Shown here piece after piece: positions 8,623 through 15,810 of a DNA stretch of 64,000 bases. Position numbers and translations under genes: made by a program. The stretch is from assembly GCF_002980575.1 (NCBI RefSeq), contig NZ_PVBS01000002.1, forward strand, positions 620,001 to 684,000, written 5' to 3'. The notes beneath the pieces are model-generated. The model saw only the letters and a program-made list of their open reading frames with translations, was not told the origin of the DNA and made no database searches. Origin of the DNA: Sphingobacterium gobiense. Its GTDB lineage: Bacteria; Bacteroidota; Bacteroidia; Sphingobacteriales; Sphingobacteriaceae. Positions within the stretch are counted from its first letter, which is position 1; each line of letters starts with the position of its first letter.

Positions 8623-9219
8623 ATGCTTTTGCGACACCATTTTGAACACGTATGCGCTTTTGCTGGGAACTATAATATACACTTCACTCCTGATGAATTT
8701 GATATTATACGCACCCACACCAAATGTGAAGTCTTACCTGCGCATACCGTACTCATGGAACAAGGTAAAAAGGTGGATAAACTGTATTTTCTCAATCGGG
8801 GAATTGCAAGATTATACCGCGTTCATAATGGGGTGGATCATACACTGGGTATTGTTTCAGGTCATTATTTTTTATCCACGCCCTTATATCTGCAAAGTGG
8901 CGAGATTTCTACCTGTTCTCTGGAATCATTGAGTGAGATCGATGTGTTGATATGGAACAAGGAAAGTGCACTCTACTTGAAAAAACATATTCCAAAGATG
9001 GAAGCCATGGATTTGGCCGTCATGGATACGCTGCTCAAATGGTTGCAGGATATCCAGATCAATTCCATCTGTATGACGGCAGAAGAACGCTACATCCATT
9101 TAATAGAAACCCAACCGCATGTTGTGCAGCAAGTGCCGTTAAAGTATATTGCATCCTTTTTGGCCATACATCAGGATAGTTTAAGCAGGATACGTAAAAA
9201 TCTGGCACAACGGAGTTAG
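8623..9219 (+). CDS. Crp/Fnr-family transcriptional regulator
   Basis: 198 residues, the usual length of Bacteroidota Crp-like regulators. The N-terminal cNMP-binding beta-roll spans about 15-115 (VLMEQGKKVDKLYFLNRGIARLY), followed by a dimerisation helix. A short winged-helix region (about 150-195) contains ERYIHLIE and VPLKYIASFLAIHQDSLSRI, the typical recognition region. The beta-roll lacks an obvious cAMP phosphate-binding RSA motif, so the ligand is unknown. Its TAG stop overlaps the stop of the convergent NarL-type regulator by two bases. A Crp-like palindrome upstream at 8548 suggests autoregulation (inference). An alternative frame starting at 8555 overlaps the 5' half but has no recognisable protein features. 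Confidence 0.88.
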   Translation: MLLRHHFEHVCAFAGNYNIHFTPDEFDIIRTHTKCEVLPAHTVLMEQGKKVDKLYFLNRGIARLYRVHNGVDHTLGIVSGHYFLSTPLYLQSGEISTCSLESLSEIDVLIWNKESALYLKKHIPKMEAMDLAVMDTLLKWLQDIQINSICMTAEERYIHLIETQPHVVQQVPLKYIASFLAIHQDSLSRIRKNLAQRS

Positions 9220-9845
9220 ATGAGACCGCGGAGGTAAGCCTCTTTAACAAGTCCTGCTGTGGTTTTTATATTCAGCTTTTGATTGAGACTGTGTCGATGA
9301 GATTCTACCGTACGGATACTTAGGAAAAGTTTGTCTGCAATCTCCTGATTGGAATATTCGTTCGCTATCAAAGCGAGGATCTCGAGTTCCCTATTGGTTA
9401 GCTTAACGTATGCTGTCGCTTTTCTGCCATGAATAGATTGTTGTAGGATTTGTTGTTCAATCTGCTTATCAATGTACTGTGCTCCTGCTGCAACCATTTC
9501 AATAGCCTGAAGAAGAGATTCTTTTTCGGTGCCCTTAAGTATATAGCCCATGGCACCATTCCGCATCATTTTTCGAACGTAAACCACGTCGTCATGGTTA
9601 GTCAGCGCAATAATGGCAAGCTTTGGGTATAAAGTAAGTAACTTTGTACAAAGGTCGATTCCATTTGTATCCGGTAACTCAATGTCCAACAAGAGTACAT
9701 CTGGAATTTCTTCACTTAATCTCTGTAATAAATCGGCACCGCCTTGAGCGGTGAAGAGGACTTGGTACGCCGGTTCATCTTGTAGCATTTTGAGAAGCCC
9801 ATTGATGATCAAGGAATGGTCGTCTACTATTCCAATAGTTATCAT
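9216..9845 (-). CDS. NarL/LuxR-family response regulator
   Basis: 209 residues. The receiver domain has acidic residues D8/D9 (GIVDDH), phospho-acceptor D54 (PDVLLLDIELPD), a T in IALTNHDD and K in GYILKG. After a linker comes a LuxR-type HTH (about 147-205; LTNRELEILALIANEYSNQEIA...RTVESHR). It lies downstream of the TPR histidine kinase on the same strand with a 94-bp gap, so the two form a two-component pair. The gap contains CCGTA-N4-TACGT-type inverted repeats, a possible binding site for this protein (inference). Its stop codon overlaps that of the convergent Crp-like gene. Confidence 0.92.
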   Translation of the reverse strand: MITIGIVDDHSLIINGLLKMLQDEPAYQVLFTAQGGADLLQRLSEEIPDVLLLDIELPDTNGIDLCTKLLTLYPKLAIIALTNHDDVVYVRKMMRNGAMGYILKGTEKESLLQAIEMVAAGAQYIDKQIEQQILQQSIHGRKATAYVKLTNRELEILALIANEYSNQEIADKLFLSIRTVESHRHSLNQKLNIKTTAGLVKEAYLRGLI

Positions 9846-9894
9846 ATATGCTGACGTTGTTTATTGTACAAAAGAAGAAATAATTAGGACGATA

Positions 9895-9939
9895 TTTTAC
9901 CGTATTAGTACGTAAAACGTCTTATCGTATTAAATACGT
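9895..9939. promoter_or_regulatory. Inverted repeats between histidine kinase and response regulator
   Basis: CCGTA-TTAG-TACGT (9900-9913) and TCGTA-TTAAA-TACGT (9925-9939) lie in tandem, with right halves 26 bp apart. TTTTAC (9895-9900) and GTAAAA (9912-9917) also pair around the first copy. The region may be an operator of an internal promoter or a hairpin that sets the kinase:regulator ratio. Confidence 0.45.
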
Positions 9940-11949
9940 TTAATGATCAGCAGTTGCTTTCTCCAAACAGGCGGTCATAGGGCAGTAAATCTCGATAAAT
10001 ACAGAAGTTCCCTTTCCGATGCAAGATCGAATATCGATGTTGCCCTGCAGTGATTTTACACGATTATTCAAATTATGAAAGCCAATACCATTGGCCCAAA
10101 GGGTTTCTGTATCGAATCCTTTTCCGTTATCCTCGATGGTGATCATTAGGCGCCCTTGTTCTTCAACTAATTGTACTATTCCTTCAGTAGCTTGTGCATG
10201 TTTCACGACATTGGTTACGCATTCCTGAACGACACGATAAATGGTTAACTGGGAACTTTTGTCCAGTTCAGGAAGCTCACCTATGACATAACAATGCAAT
10301 TGAAAATCCGGCTTATTTATTCTTTGGCAAAACGATTGAATGGCATAGCCAAGCCCCTCGTTGAGGATCATTTCTGGGGCAAGATTGTGCGAGATATTTC
10401 GTATTTCGCGGACGGCTATTTCTATCAGCTGACTTACGTCCTCGAATGTTGTCTGGGGTTCGGTCATCGCGTTGATTTGCAGCCTTGCAGCTGATAAGAT
10501 ACTGGCTACACCGTCGTGTAATTCCTTTGCTGTCCGTTCCCGTTCCCGTTCTTCACCTGCCAGTTGCGCTTCGATCAGCTTCTTTTGCAATTCTGTAGAT
10601 TGAGCCTTTCGTTTTTGTCTATTTAACAGTCGTATGACGACCAATCCGAATACCAACAAAAATATCGAAAAGATAAAGATAATAAACCATTTATTTTTAC
10701 GGTCGAGTTCGGCAGCCTGCTCTACAATTTTGAGGTCTCGTTCGGCGATCTGCTTTCTATTTTGGGCCGTTTCATATCGCACTTCAAGTTCTTGTATTGT
10801 TTTTTGTGTTTCTTGGCTCTGTAGCGAATCTTTTAGTTGTGCATGCTTTTTGTGAAAATCCAGCGCCTGCTTATAGTCACCAAGCGCTTCGTTGATATCG
10901 GCCCCATCTTTATACAAATCGACAAGCTGCGGTGTTGCCAATTCCGTTGTCGCTAGTTTAAGAGCCATTTCGAAATATTCTTTTGCGGCCTGTGCATCAC
11001 CTATTTCTTTAAATATGCGCGACATTCCCGATAGGGTATAAACCTCATTTCCGGGCATAGATTTCGGCGTGATCGCCAGCGCTTTGGAGAATGTCTCGAG
11101 TGCCAACGGATATTGCTGCTGCATACGGTATACATCGGCGAGATTATTCAGGGCCTTGATTTCCATCTGCAGGTCCCCATAAGAACGTCCTATGGCTAAG
11201 TACTGTTTCCCATGACGTACTGCATCGGCCAATTTGCCTGCCATAGCCTCCGCAACCATCACATTGACAAGGCTATTGCCCATAGATATCGTATCCTTCA
11301 ACTGCCGGGCTATTTCATAAGACTGCCATGCATATTGCAGGCCTTTGTCGAGATCTTGGAGATCCAGCAATAGGGAGCTCAAGTTATTAAGGTATTTTCT
11401 TCTATCAGACAAGTCCTTGTGTGTTGGATGTTTGATCTCGTTGGAAATTTCCAATGCACGGATCAAGTTGTTGGCAGCTTCTTTTAATTGTCCTTTGGCC
11501 TGATGCTGTAAGGCAATATTATTATAAGCCGACGCCGCCTTCGGACGATTGTTTAGACGTAAGCTTATGGTTAGGGCGAGTTGCGCATATTCCATAGCCT
11601 CGTCAAATCGCACCTGGTCATACAGAAAGACGCTGTAGTTGCCGGCGAATAACAACTTGCCAGTTTCGGAGTTCAATTGATGGGCAAGATCGCCGGCTTG
11701 TTTGAAGTAATATTCAGCAGAATCCGGAAGCCTCTCCTTCTGTTTTTGTTTCGCGATTTCCACTAAGTGCGTAATTCGAGACGTATCTTGTTTTTCTACA
11801 AAAGACGAAACTTCGGACGGCAGGGCGATAAAAAGAAATAAACAAAGTGTATACATAGGTATGCTGGTAATATCCTGATTAAGTTGAAATATAGATCGTT
11901 TAAATTTTTCTGTACATCTCTTTCTACTAAAGTTGTTATTGCTCGACAA
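9940..11949 (-). CDS. TPR-domain sensor histidine kinase (HisKA_3 type)
   Basis: 669 residues in the annotated frame; an ATG about 31 codons in (MYTLCLFLFIALPSEVSS) would give a cleaner signal peptide, so the start is uncertain. The order is a periplasmic TPR array (about 45-390, several repeats such as AYNNIALQHQAKGQLKEAANN), a coiled coil, one membrane segment (about 420-441), a HisKA_3 dimerisation helix with phospho-accepting H478 in TAKELHDGVAS, and a HATPase_c domain (NVVKHAQATEG N box, IEDNGKGFD, GIGFHNLNNR). It should phosphorylate the NarL-type regulator downstream. The signal is unknown; the TPRs suggest a protein or peptide partner. It is divergent from a lipoprotein gene, with a CCGTA-N4-TACGG site between them. 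Confidence 0.9.
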   Translation of the reverse strand: MSSNNNFSRKRCTEKFKRSIFQLNQDITSIPMYTLCLFLFIALPSEVSSFVEKQDTSRITHLVEIAKQKQKERLPDSAEYYFKQAGDLAHQLNSETGKLLFAGNYSVFLYDQVRFDEAMEYAQLALTISLRLNNRPKAASAYNNIALQHQAKGQLKEAANNLIRALEISNEIKHPTHKDLSDRRKYLNNLSSLLLDLQDLDKGLQYAWQSYEIARQLKDTISMGNSLVNVMVAEAMAGKLADAVRHGKQYLAIGRSYGDLQMEIKALNNLADVYRMQQQYPLALETFSKALAITPKSMPGNEVYTLSGMSRIFKEIGDAQAAKEYFEMALKLATTELATPQLVDLYKDGADINEALGDYKQALDFHKKHAQLKDSLQSQETQKTIQELEVRYETAQNRKQIAERDLKIVEQAAELDRKNKWFIIFIFSIFLLVFGLVVIRLLNRQKRKAQSTELQKKLIEAQLAGEERERERTAKELHDGVASILSAARLQINAMTEPQTTFEDVSQLIEIAVREIRNISHNLAPEMILNEGLGYAIQSFCQRINKPDFQLHCYVIGELPELDKSSQLTIYRVVQECVTNVVKHAQATEGIVQLVEEQGRLMITIEDNGKGFDTETLWANGIGFHNLNNRVKSLQGNIDIRSCIGKGTSVFIEIYCPMTACLEKATADH

Positions 11950-11998
11950 AGTGTATCAGCGAGCGACTAAGATACAATGGAATTTTGATGCATGACAT

Positions 11999-12012
11999 CC
12001 GTAGCAGTACGG
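11999..12012. promoter_or_regulatory. Perfect inverted repeat CCGTA-N4-TACGG in a divergent promoter
   Basis: CCGTA-GCAG-TACGG lies 50 bp upstream of the histidine kinase start and 72 bp upstream of the lipoprotein at 12084. It is identical in half-sites to the repeat at 6181-6194, which supports a common regulator, most simply the NarL-type protein encoded nearby. Confidence 0.5.
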
Positions 12013-12083
12013 AAAATTGGCTAATCGGTTTTACTACAGTTCCTTTCAGTTTAACATCCACGTAACTTCGCAAAAAATATATT

Positions 12084-12728
12084 ATGAAGAAGATTATATT
12101 GATTCTTATGTCTGGCCTGCTGTTATTAACATTGTTTTCCTGTAAACGCGACGAACAGCAGGAGCCAGATAAACCAACGTTCCCCTTTATGAAAGTGGGC
12201 AATCAATGGAACTACAGGATGATAACCGAAGCCGGGGAGACAGAAATCAGCTATAAAATAGTAGATAAAACTAAAGAAAGCTATTTTAAGGTACTATTAA
12301 GCTTTGTAGATACAGAACTGCCTGCGATGGACCATTTTTGGTATGCCGATCAACAGACATTTACGATGGTAACTGGTTGGCCCGATAATGATCTGAAATT
12401 TACGATGTTAGGAAAGGATAGTAAGGTTGGAGACCGTTGGGAATATTTTGTTCCAGCTCCTTTAGATCCAGAGGAAGATGATCTTTCAGGTACAATTACT
12501 TATAAAGTGATAGAGGCAAACATCACTGCAGTGGCCATGGGGAAGACGTTTACGGATGTCTATAAAGTACGACACACGGCTTCGTCTCATCCGCAATTCT
12601 ATGCGGACTATTTCATTAGCTTGTCATCAGGAATCATAAAAATGGAAGGAATGGGATATGTTCGTATAAACGATGAAGAAATTGAATATTTTCCGCTAGA
12701 ATGGCAATTAAAATCGAAGAATTTTTAA
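12084..12728 (+). CDS. Hypothetical lipoprotein
   Basis: A 214-residue predicted lipoprotein (MKKIILILMSGLLLLTLFSC, lipobox LFSC) with an acidic linker. The mature part reads as a beta-rich fold: FPFMKVGNQWNYRM, VGDRWEYFVPA, TDVYKVRHTASS and ISLSSGIIKMEG. The NxWxY pattern and the final GIIKMEG segment resemble small envelope lipoproteins of Bacteroidota with LolA/LolB-like or DUF-type beta folds, but I cannot assign a family. It is divergent from the histidine kinase across a candidate operator, so it may be a target or partner of that system (inference). Confidence 0.7.
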   Translation: MKKIILILMSGLLLLTLFSCKRDEQQEPDKPTFPFMKVGNQWNYRMITEAGETEISYKIVDKTKESYFKVLLSFVDTELPAMDHFWYADQQTFTMVTGWPDNDLKFTMLGKDSKVGDRWEYFVPAPLDPEEDDLSGTITYKVIEANITAVAMGKTFTDVYKVRHTASSHPQFYADYFISLSSGIIKMEGMGYVRINDEEIEYFPLEWQLKSKNF

Positions 12729-12750
12729 TAGAGATTTTAAAATCAATTCA

Positions 12751-13071
12751 ATGAAAATAACGCTATTTTACAAGCTGTTTATTTTAGGGCTGATTACCAT
12801 TGTGTTGTTGTGTTCCTGTAGTTCGGATTTAACTAATAGTAACCTCTATCCGCCGATAGATGAGAAAGAGATAATTTTACATCATTATTCCATATATGGA
12901 TTGCTACCCGTGTCAAAAGCGTGTACAGATGCTGTGCCGGTGGAGCCAGAAAGGGATTGTTTCGAAACTGACCGAACATTTCTTAATGGTTTGCTATCTG
13001 CTGTGACGTTAGGTGTATACGCTGCGGACCATGAATTTGTAATTAGTGATGAACTTCTGCAGCGTCTTTAA
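12751..13071 (+). CDS. Bor/Iss-like small lipoprotein
   Basis: 106 residues: signal peptide, then lipobox LCSC (Cys23). The mature part carries the pattern of the lambda Bor / Iss family: an EIILHHYSIYGLLP segment aligned with the Bor ITHHFFVSGIG region, a conserved Cys, then TFLNGLLSAVTLGVYA aligned with TFVNGLLGFITLGIY. Bor-type proteins are surface lipoproteins linked to serum resistance in enterobacteria; the role in Bacteroidota is unknown. It follows the lipoprotein at 12084 by 22 bases and overlaps or abuts the small membrane protein gene that follows. The family call rests on motif memory, not a search. Confidence 0.6.
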   Translation: MKITLFYKLFILGLITIVLLCSCSSDLTNSNLYPPIDEKEIILHHYSIYGLLPVSKACTDAVPVEPERDCFETDRTFLNGLLSAVTLGVYAADHEFVISDELLQRL

Positions 13072-13288
13072 AAACCGTATGGTAATAGACGCGATACGTG
13101 GAACGGTGCTAACAGGGCTATTCTCCTTGACGTCTATAAGCGCGGTCGAGATATTTAATACATTATATTTTAATGAAGGAAGCCTTAATTCCTACGGGAT
13201 GGGCTTCCTCATGGGAAACCTCTTCCTGTTCCTTGTGTCGTCGCTGCTAAGCTATAAGTTGGTAAAATTTATACGCGACAGATATTGA
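13049..13288 (+). CDS. Small two-TM membrane protein
   Basis: About 79 residues, with two predicted membrane helices (around GTVLTGLFSLTSISAVEIF and GFLMGNLFLFLVSSLLSYKL) and a basic end (KFIRDRY). The start is uncertain: GTG 13046 and ATG 13049 overlap the end of the Bor-like gene, while ATG 13079 starts eight bases past its stop and gives 69 residues. No family is recognised. The layout suggests co-expression with the upstream Bor-like lipoprotein. Confidence 0.45.
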   Translation: MNFCSVFKNRMVIDAIRGTVLTGLFSLTSISAVEIFNTLYFNEGSLNSYGMGFLMGNLFLFLVSSLLSYKLVKFIRDRY

Positions 13289-13307
13289 TTAGATCGTTTA
13301 CGCTGTT

Positions 13308-13628
13308 ATGTTGTCTTTCTGGGTTTTCTTAAAAAATTTGTATCCACTGACAGAAGATTATTACAATTATATATTTGCAGAGGATCAATGGAGGAAGGAA
13401 ACTGCCCATCCGCAATTTCACAAAATCTTTGCGCATTACCAAGATTGTTCTGTTGATATGGTTTTCTTTGATGCAGATCTGGACGATTTTAGGGGCGTGT
13501 TAGGCTTTGTTAAAAAACAGGAAGCGAAATACTACGGAGAAATGGACGCGATCATTGACGCTTATACAGATCTGAACGAACAGGCAGCCGATTTTTTGAG
13601 TCTGTCGAGAAATTCGATGAAAGATTGA
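13308..13628 (+). CDS. Small hypothetical protein
   Basis: 106 residues, acidic, rich in aromatic residues (DYYNYIFAEDQW, FHKIFAHYQD, VDMVFFDADLDDF), with a helical C-terminal half. There is no signal peptide or clear membrane segment and no recognised family. It starts 20 bases after the small membrane protein and is followed by a terminator at 13668, which supports it as the last gene of the 12084-13628 operon. Confidence 0.5.
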   Translation: MLSFWVFLKNLYPLTEDYYNYIFAEDQWRKETAHPQFHKIFAHYQDCSVDMVFFDADLDDFRGVLGFVKKQEAKYYGEMDAIIDAYTDLNEQAADFLSLSRNSMKD

Positions 13629-13667
13629 TAATGGGCGATTGAGATCAATCGCGTAACACGATAATTA

Positions 13668-13702
13668 GGGGGCTAGCCGAGAAGCAGGAGAGCCCCTTTT
13701 TT
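13668..13702 (+). terminator. Rho-independent terminator after small-gene operon
   Basis: A 7-bp stem AGGGGCT (13668-13674) pairs with AGCCCCT (13691-13697) and is followed by TTTTT. It ends the operon of lipoprotein, Bor-like and small genes. Confidence 0.65.
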
Positions 13703-14176
13703 ATTTGACTAAACAGCTGGTTTATTATAGGCAAAGCTAGGTTACCAATCGCAATAAGATTGATATGATAATATTTCATAATAAGAAGGTAATGCCATAT
13801 AAGATTTACAGTGCGTTTATTATCAATTTTGTTACAACGACTAGCGATTATAGTAAGTAGTTATAGCATGTTTGTAGTAGGACATGTATAGAGAGAAGAA
13901 TAGAAGTAACATTATAAACGTTTTTAGTACTAGCTAAACAGAGGAATAATAACTGAAAATCGTAATATAAAAAAAATAAAAGTCGCGCTTAGTGTCTTTT
14001 GTACAATATTGGCAGTTCGGAATATAGTCAATAAGTGTTCCGTAAATACATAATCGACTATCTTATAGGATGGTTCTTGATTATGGCATGTTGTCACGAT
14101 GTGGCTGTGAATTAATTAAGGGAATGTAATTTAATAACCTAAAGTATAATATAATTAGTAACAAAAACCTAAAAAG
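13703..14176 (+). other. Long AT-rich intergenic region upstream of the PUL
   Basis: About 470 bases without a credible coding frame, AT-rich, ending 10 bases after AAAACCTAAA at the DUF4957-like gene start. It should hold the promoter and leader of the SusCD operon. I found no clear TTTG/TAnnTTTG pair, riboswitch or RNA gene. A loose inverted pair CGGAA (about 14018) / TTCCG (about 14038) is the only visible symmetry. Confidence 0.5.
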
Positions 14177-15796
14177 ATGAGATATAAGAACTTTACGGGT
14201 AGTGTATTTTCGTTTGGCAGGATGATTTTGCTCTTTCTGTCGGTCGCGTGTCTTTACGCGTGCAATAAGGATGCGGTGCAAGGGCCGCCAACGAGTTTGA
14301 CGGAGATGGGTAGTAATATTGATATCGCGCATGCCGATACCTCGCTTGTCTTGTCATGGAGTCCGGGGCTAGCTGCCTGGGAAGGGGATAATCGGCGAGC
14401 TGAAGTATCTTATGAGGTGCAAGTGTCATCAGATTCCACCTTTAACGATGCGACTCAGAATGTATTCGATTTTGTCACCGATTCTACCTCACTTTTCTTG
14501 AGTGATCAAGAGCTTACGCCGTTGGAGCCGTATTTTGCTCGGGTGCGCACGGTCTCAAGTACCGGAACAGGATATTCTCCTTGGATGCGTACTTCACGTT
14601 TCCAAGTGAGGCCAATCGAGCTGTTTACGCCCATTAAGGTATGGAAGTTATCGCATGAAGCGGTAGTGCTGAACTTCGGAAGGCATGGCGAACTGACAAA
14701 AATGGTAGTAGAAAAAGCAGATGGGACCGATTCCCAGGAATTCAATGTGTCACCTGATGACTTGATTTCCTTGCAATTGGACGGACTGACCTCGAACACC
14801 AATTATGTCGCCCGGCTTTTTCGTCACGATGACCGTTCTTTGGGAGAACTGACGTTCACTACCAAGCCAACCGTAGAGGAGGCGGGTTATATTGACCTCA
14901 GAGGAAGTTCCGACCCGCAAATTCTGCAAAACACCTTGAATACGGTACCTGATGGAAGTGTCATCGCCCTAAAACGCGGTATGACGTATACTATGGGCGG
15001 CTTTACGTTGGATCGTGGCGTAACCTTGGTATCCGAACCAGGCTTCGGACCGCAAGCCCGTATTGAGATGTCCTCTTCCTTTAATGTAGAAGGAACGATC
15101 AACCTGATTAAGTTCGAAGATGTACATTTTACTGGCGATATCGGAGGTAGTTATGTGTTTAACATCAGTAGAGTTGCTGCGATTAACAAAATTGAATTTG
15201 AAGCTTGTAGAATGTCCGAGCTACGCGGTGTGATGCGACTGCAGTCCGAAGGGGCGAAAACGGTGAATGAATATGTGATTAACAACTCCATCGTGCAGAA
15301 TATTGGGAATTACAATGCGCTCACGATAGATCATAACGACGCGAGTGTGCGTGATATCAGGTGGACAAACTCAACCTTCATCAATTTGCAATACCTGCTG
15401 CGTCATGGTGGTTCGGTGAATGCTAGTCTGAATTCCATGCTCATCGAAAATACCACGTTGTACCATTCGCCAAGCGACAACCGCCACATCATTGATGCTA
15501 GCCGTGGTGAGATTGGCAGCCTAACGGTTCGTAATACACTCATCGGTTATACATCGGGCGGGCGTTCCTTTAATCGCGTGATGCCGAATTCGATTACCGT
15601 GTCGAATAGTTATGCAACTTCTGACATTACTTGGGGATCAAATACGCAACAAAGGATGATAGAAGGTGTAATCGCTTATGGACGAACCTCAGAACAAGTA
15701 TTTGCTAACCCGGATAAGACCAACTATGCCAATAGCGATTTGACCATTATCGATGCAGCGTTGTTTACTGTCGGCGACCCACGTTGGAGACCATAA
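14177..15796 (+). CDS. DUF4957/DUF5123-like PUL lipoprotein (FnIII + beta-helix)
   Basis: 539 residues; lipoprotein signal ending CLYACNKD. Residues about 40-145 form a fibronectin-III-like fold (LVLSWSPGLAAW...VSYEVQVSSDSTF...PYFARVRTVSS). A second Ig-like segment follows, and about 235-510 is a right-handed beta-helix resembling DUF4957 and DUF5123 (ALKRGMTYTMGGFTLDRGV, then repeated N/T-rich rungs such as IENTTLYHSPSDN). Such proteins recur in pectin PULs, probably as surface glycan-binding proteins or inactive lyase folds; no lyase catalytic motif is seen. It lies upstream of SusC rather than downstream of SusD. SusC starts 14 bases after its stop with a GAGGAG ribosome site. Confidence 0.78.
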   Translation: MRYKNFTGSVFSFGRMILLFLSVACLYACNKDAVQGPPTSLTEMGSNIDIAHADTSLVLSWSPGLAAWEGDNRRAEVSYEVQVSSDSTFNDATQNVFDFVTDSTSLFLSDQELTPLEPYFARVRTVSSTGTGYSPWMRTSRFQVRPIELFTPIKVWKLSHEAVVLNFGRHGELTKMVVEKADGTDSQEFNVSPDDLISLQLDGLTSNTNYVARLFRHDDRSLGELTFTTKPTVEEAGYIDLRGSSDPQILQNTLNTVPDGSVIALKRGMTYTMGGFTLDRGVTLVSEPGFGPQARIEMSSSFNVEGTINLIKFEDVHFTGDIGGSYVFNISRVAAINKIEFEACRMSELRGVMRLQSEGAKTVNEYVINNSIVQNIGNYNALTIDHNDASVRDIRWTNSTFINLQYLLRHGGSVNASLNSMLIENTTLYHSPSDNRHIIDASRGEIGSLTVRNTLIGYTSGGRSFNRVMPNSITVSNSYATSDITWGSNTQQRMIEGVIAYGRTSEQVFANPDKTNYANSDLTIIDAALFTVGDPRWRP

Positions 15797-15810
15797 GTGA
15801 GAGGAGAACA

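Noticed and set aside
8555..8932. 125-residue frame overlapping the Crp-like gene
   Set aside because: It lies in another frame of a well-supported regulator and has no recognisable protein features.
7770..11949. Regulators at 7.8-12 kb as the PUL hybrid two-component regulator
   Set aside because: None has the HTCS layout; they are a LytTR protein, a Crp-like protein and a separate TPR kinase plus NarL pair, isolated from the SusCD genes by several unrelated small genes.
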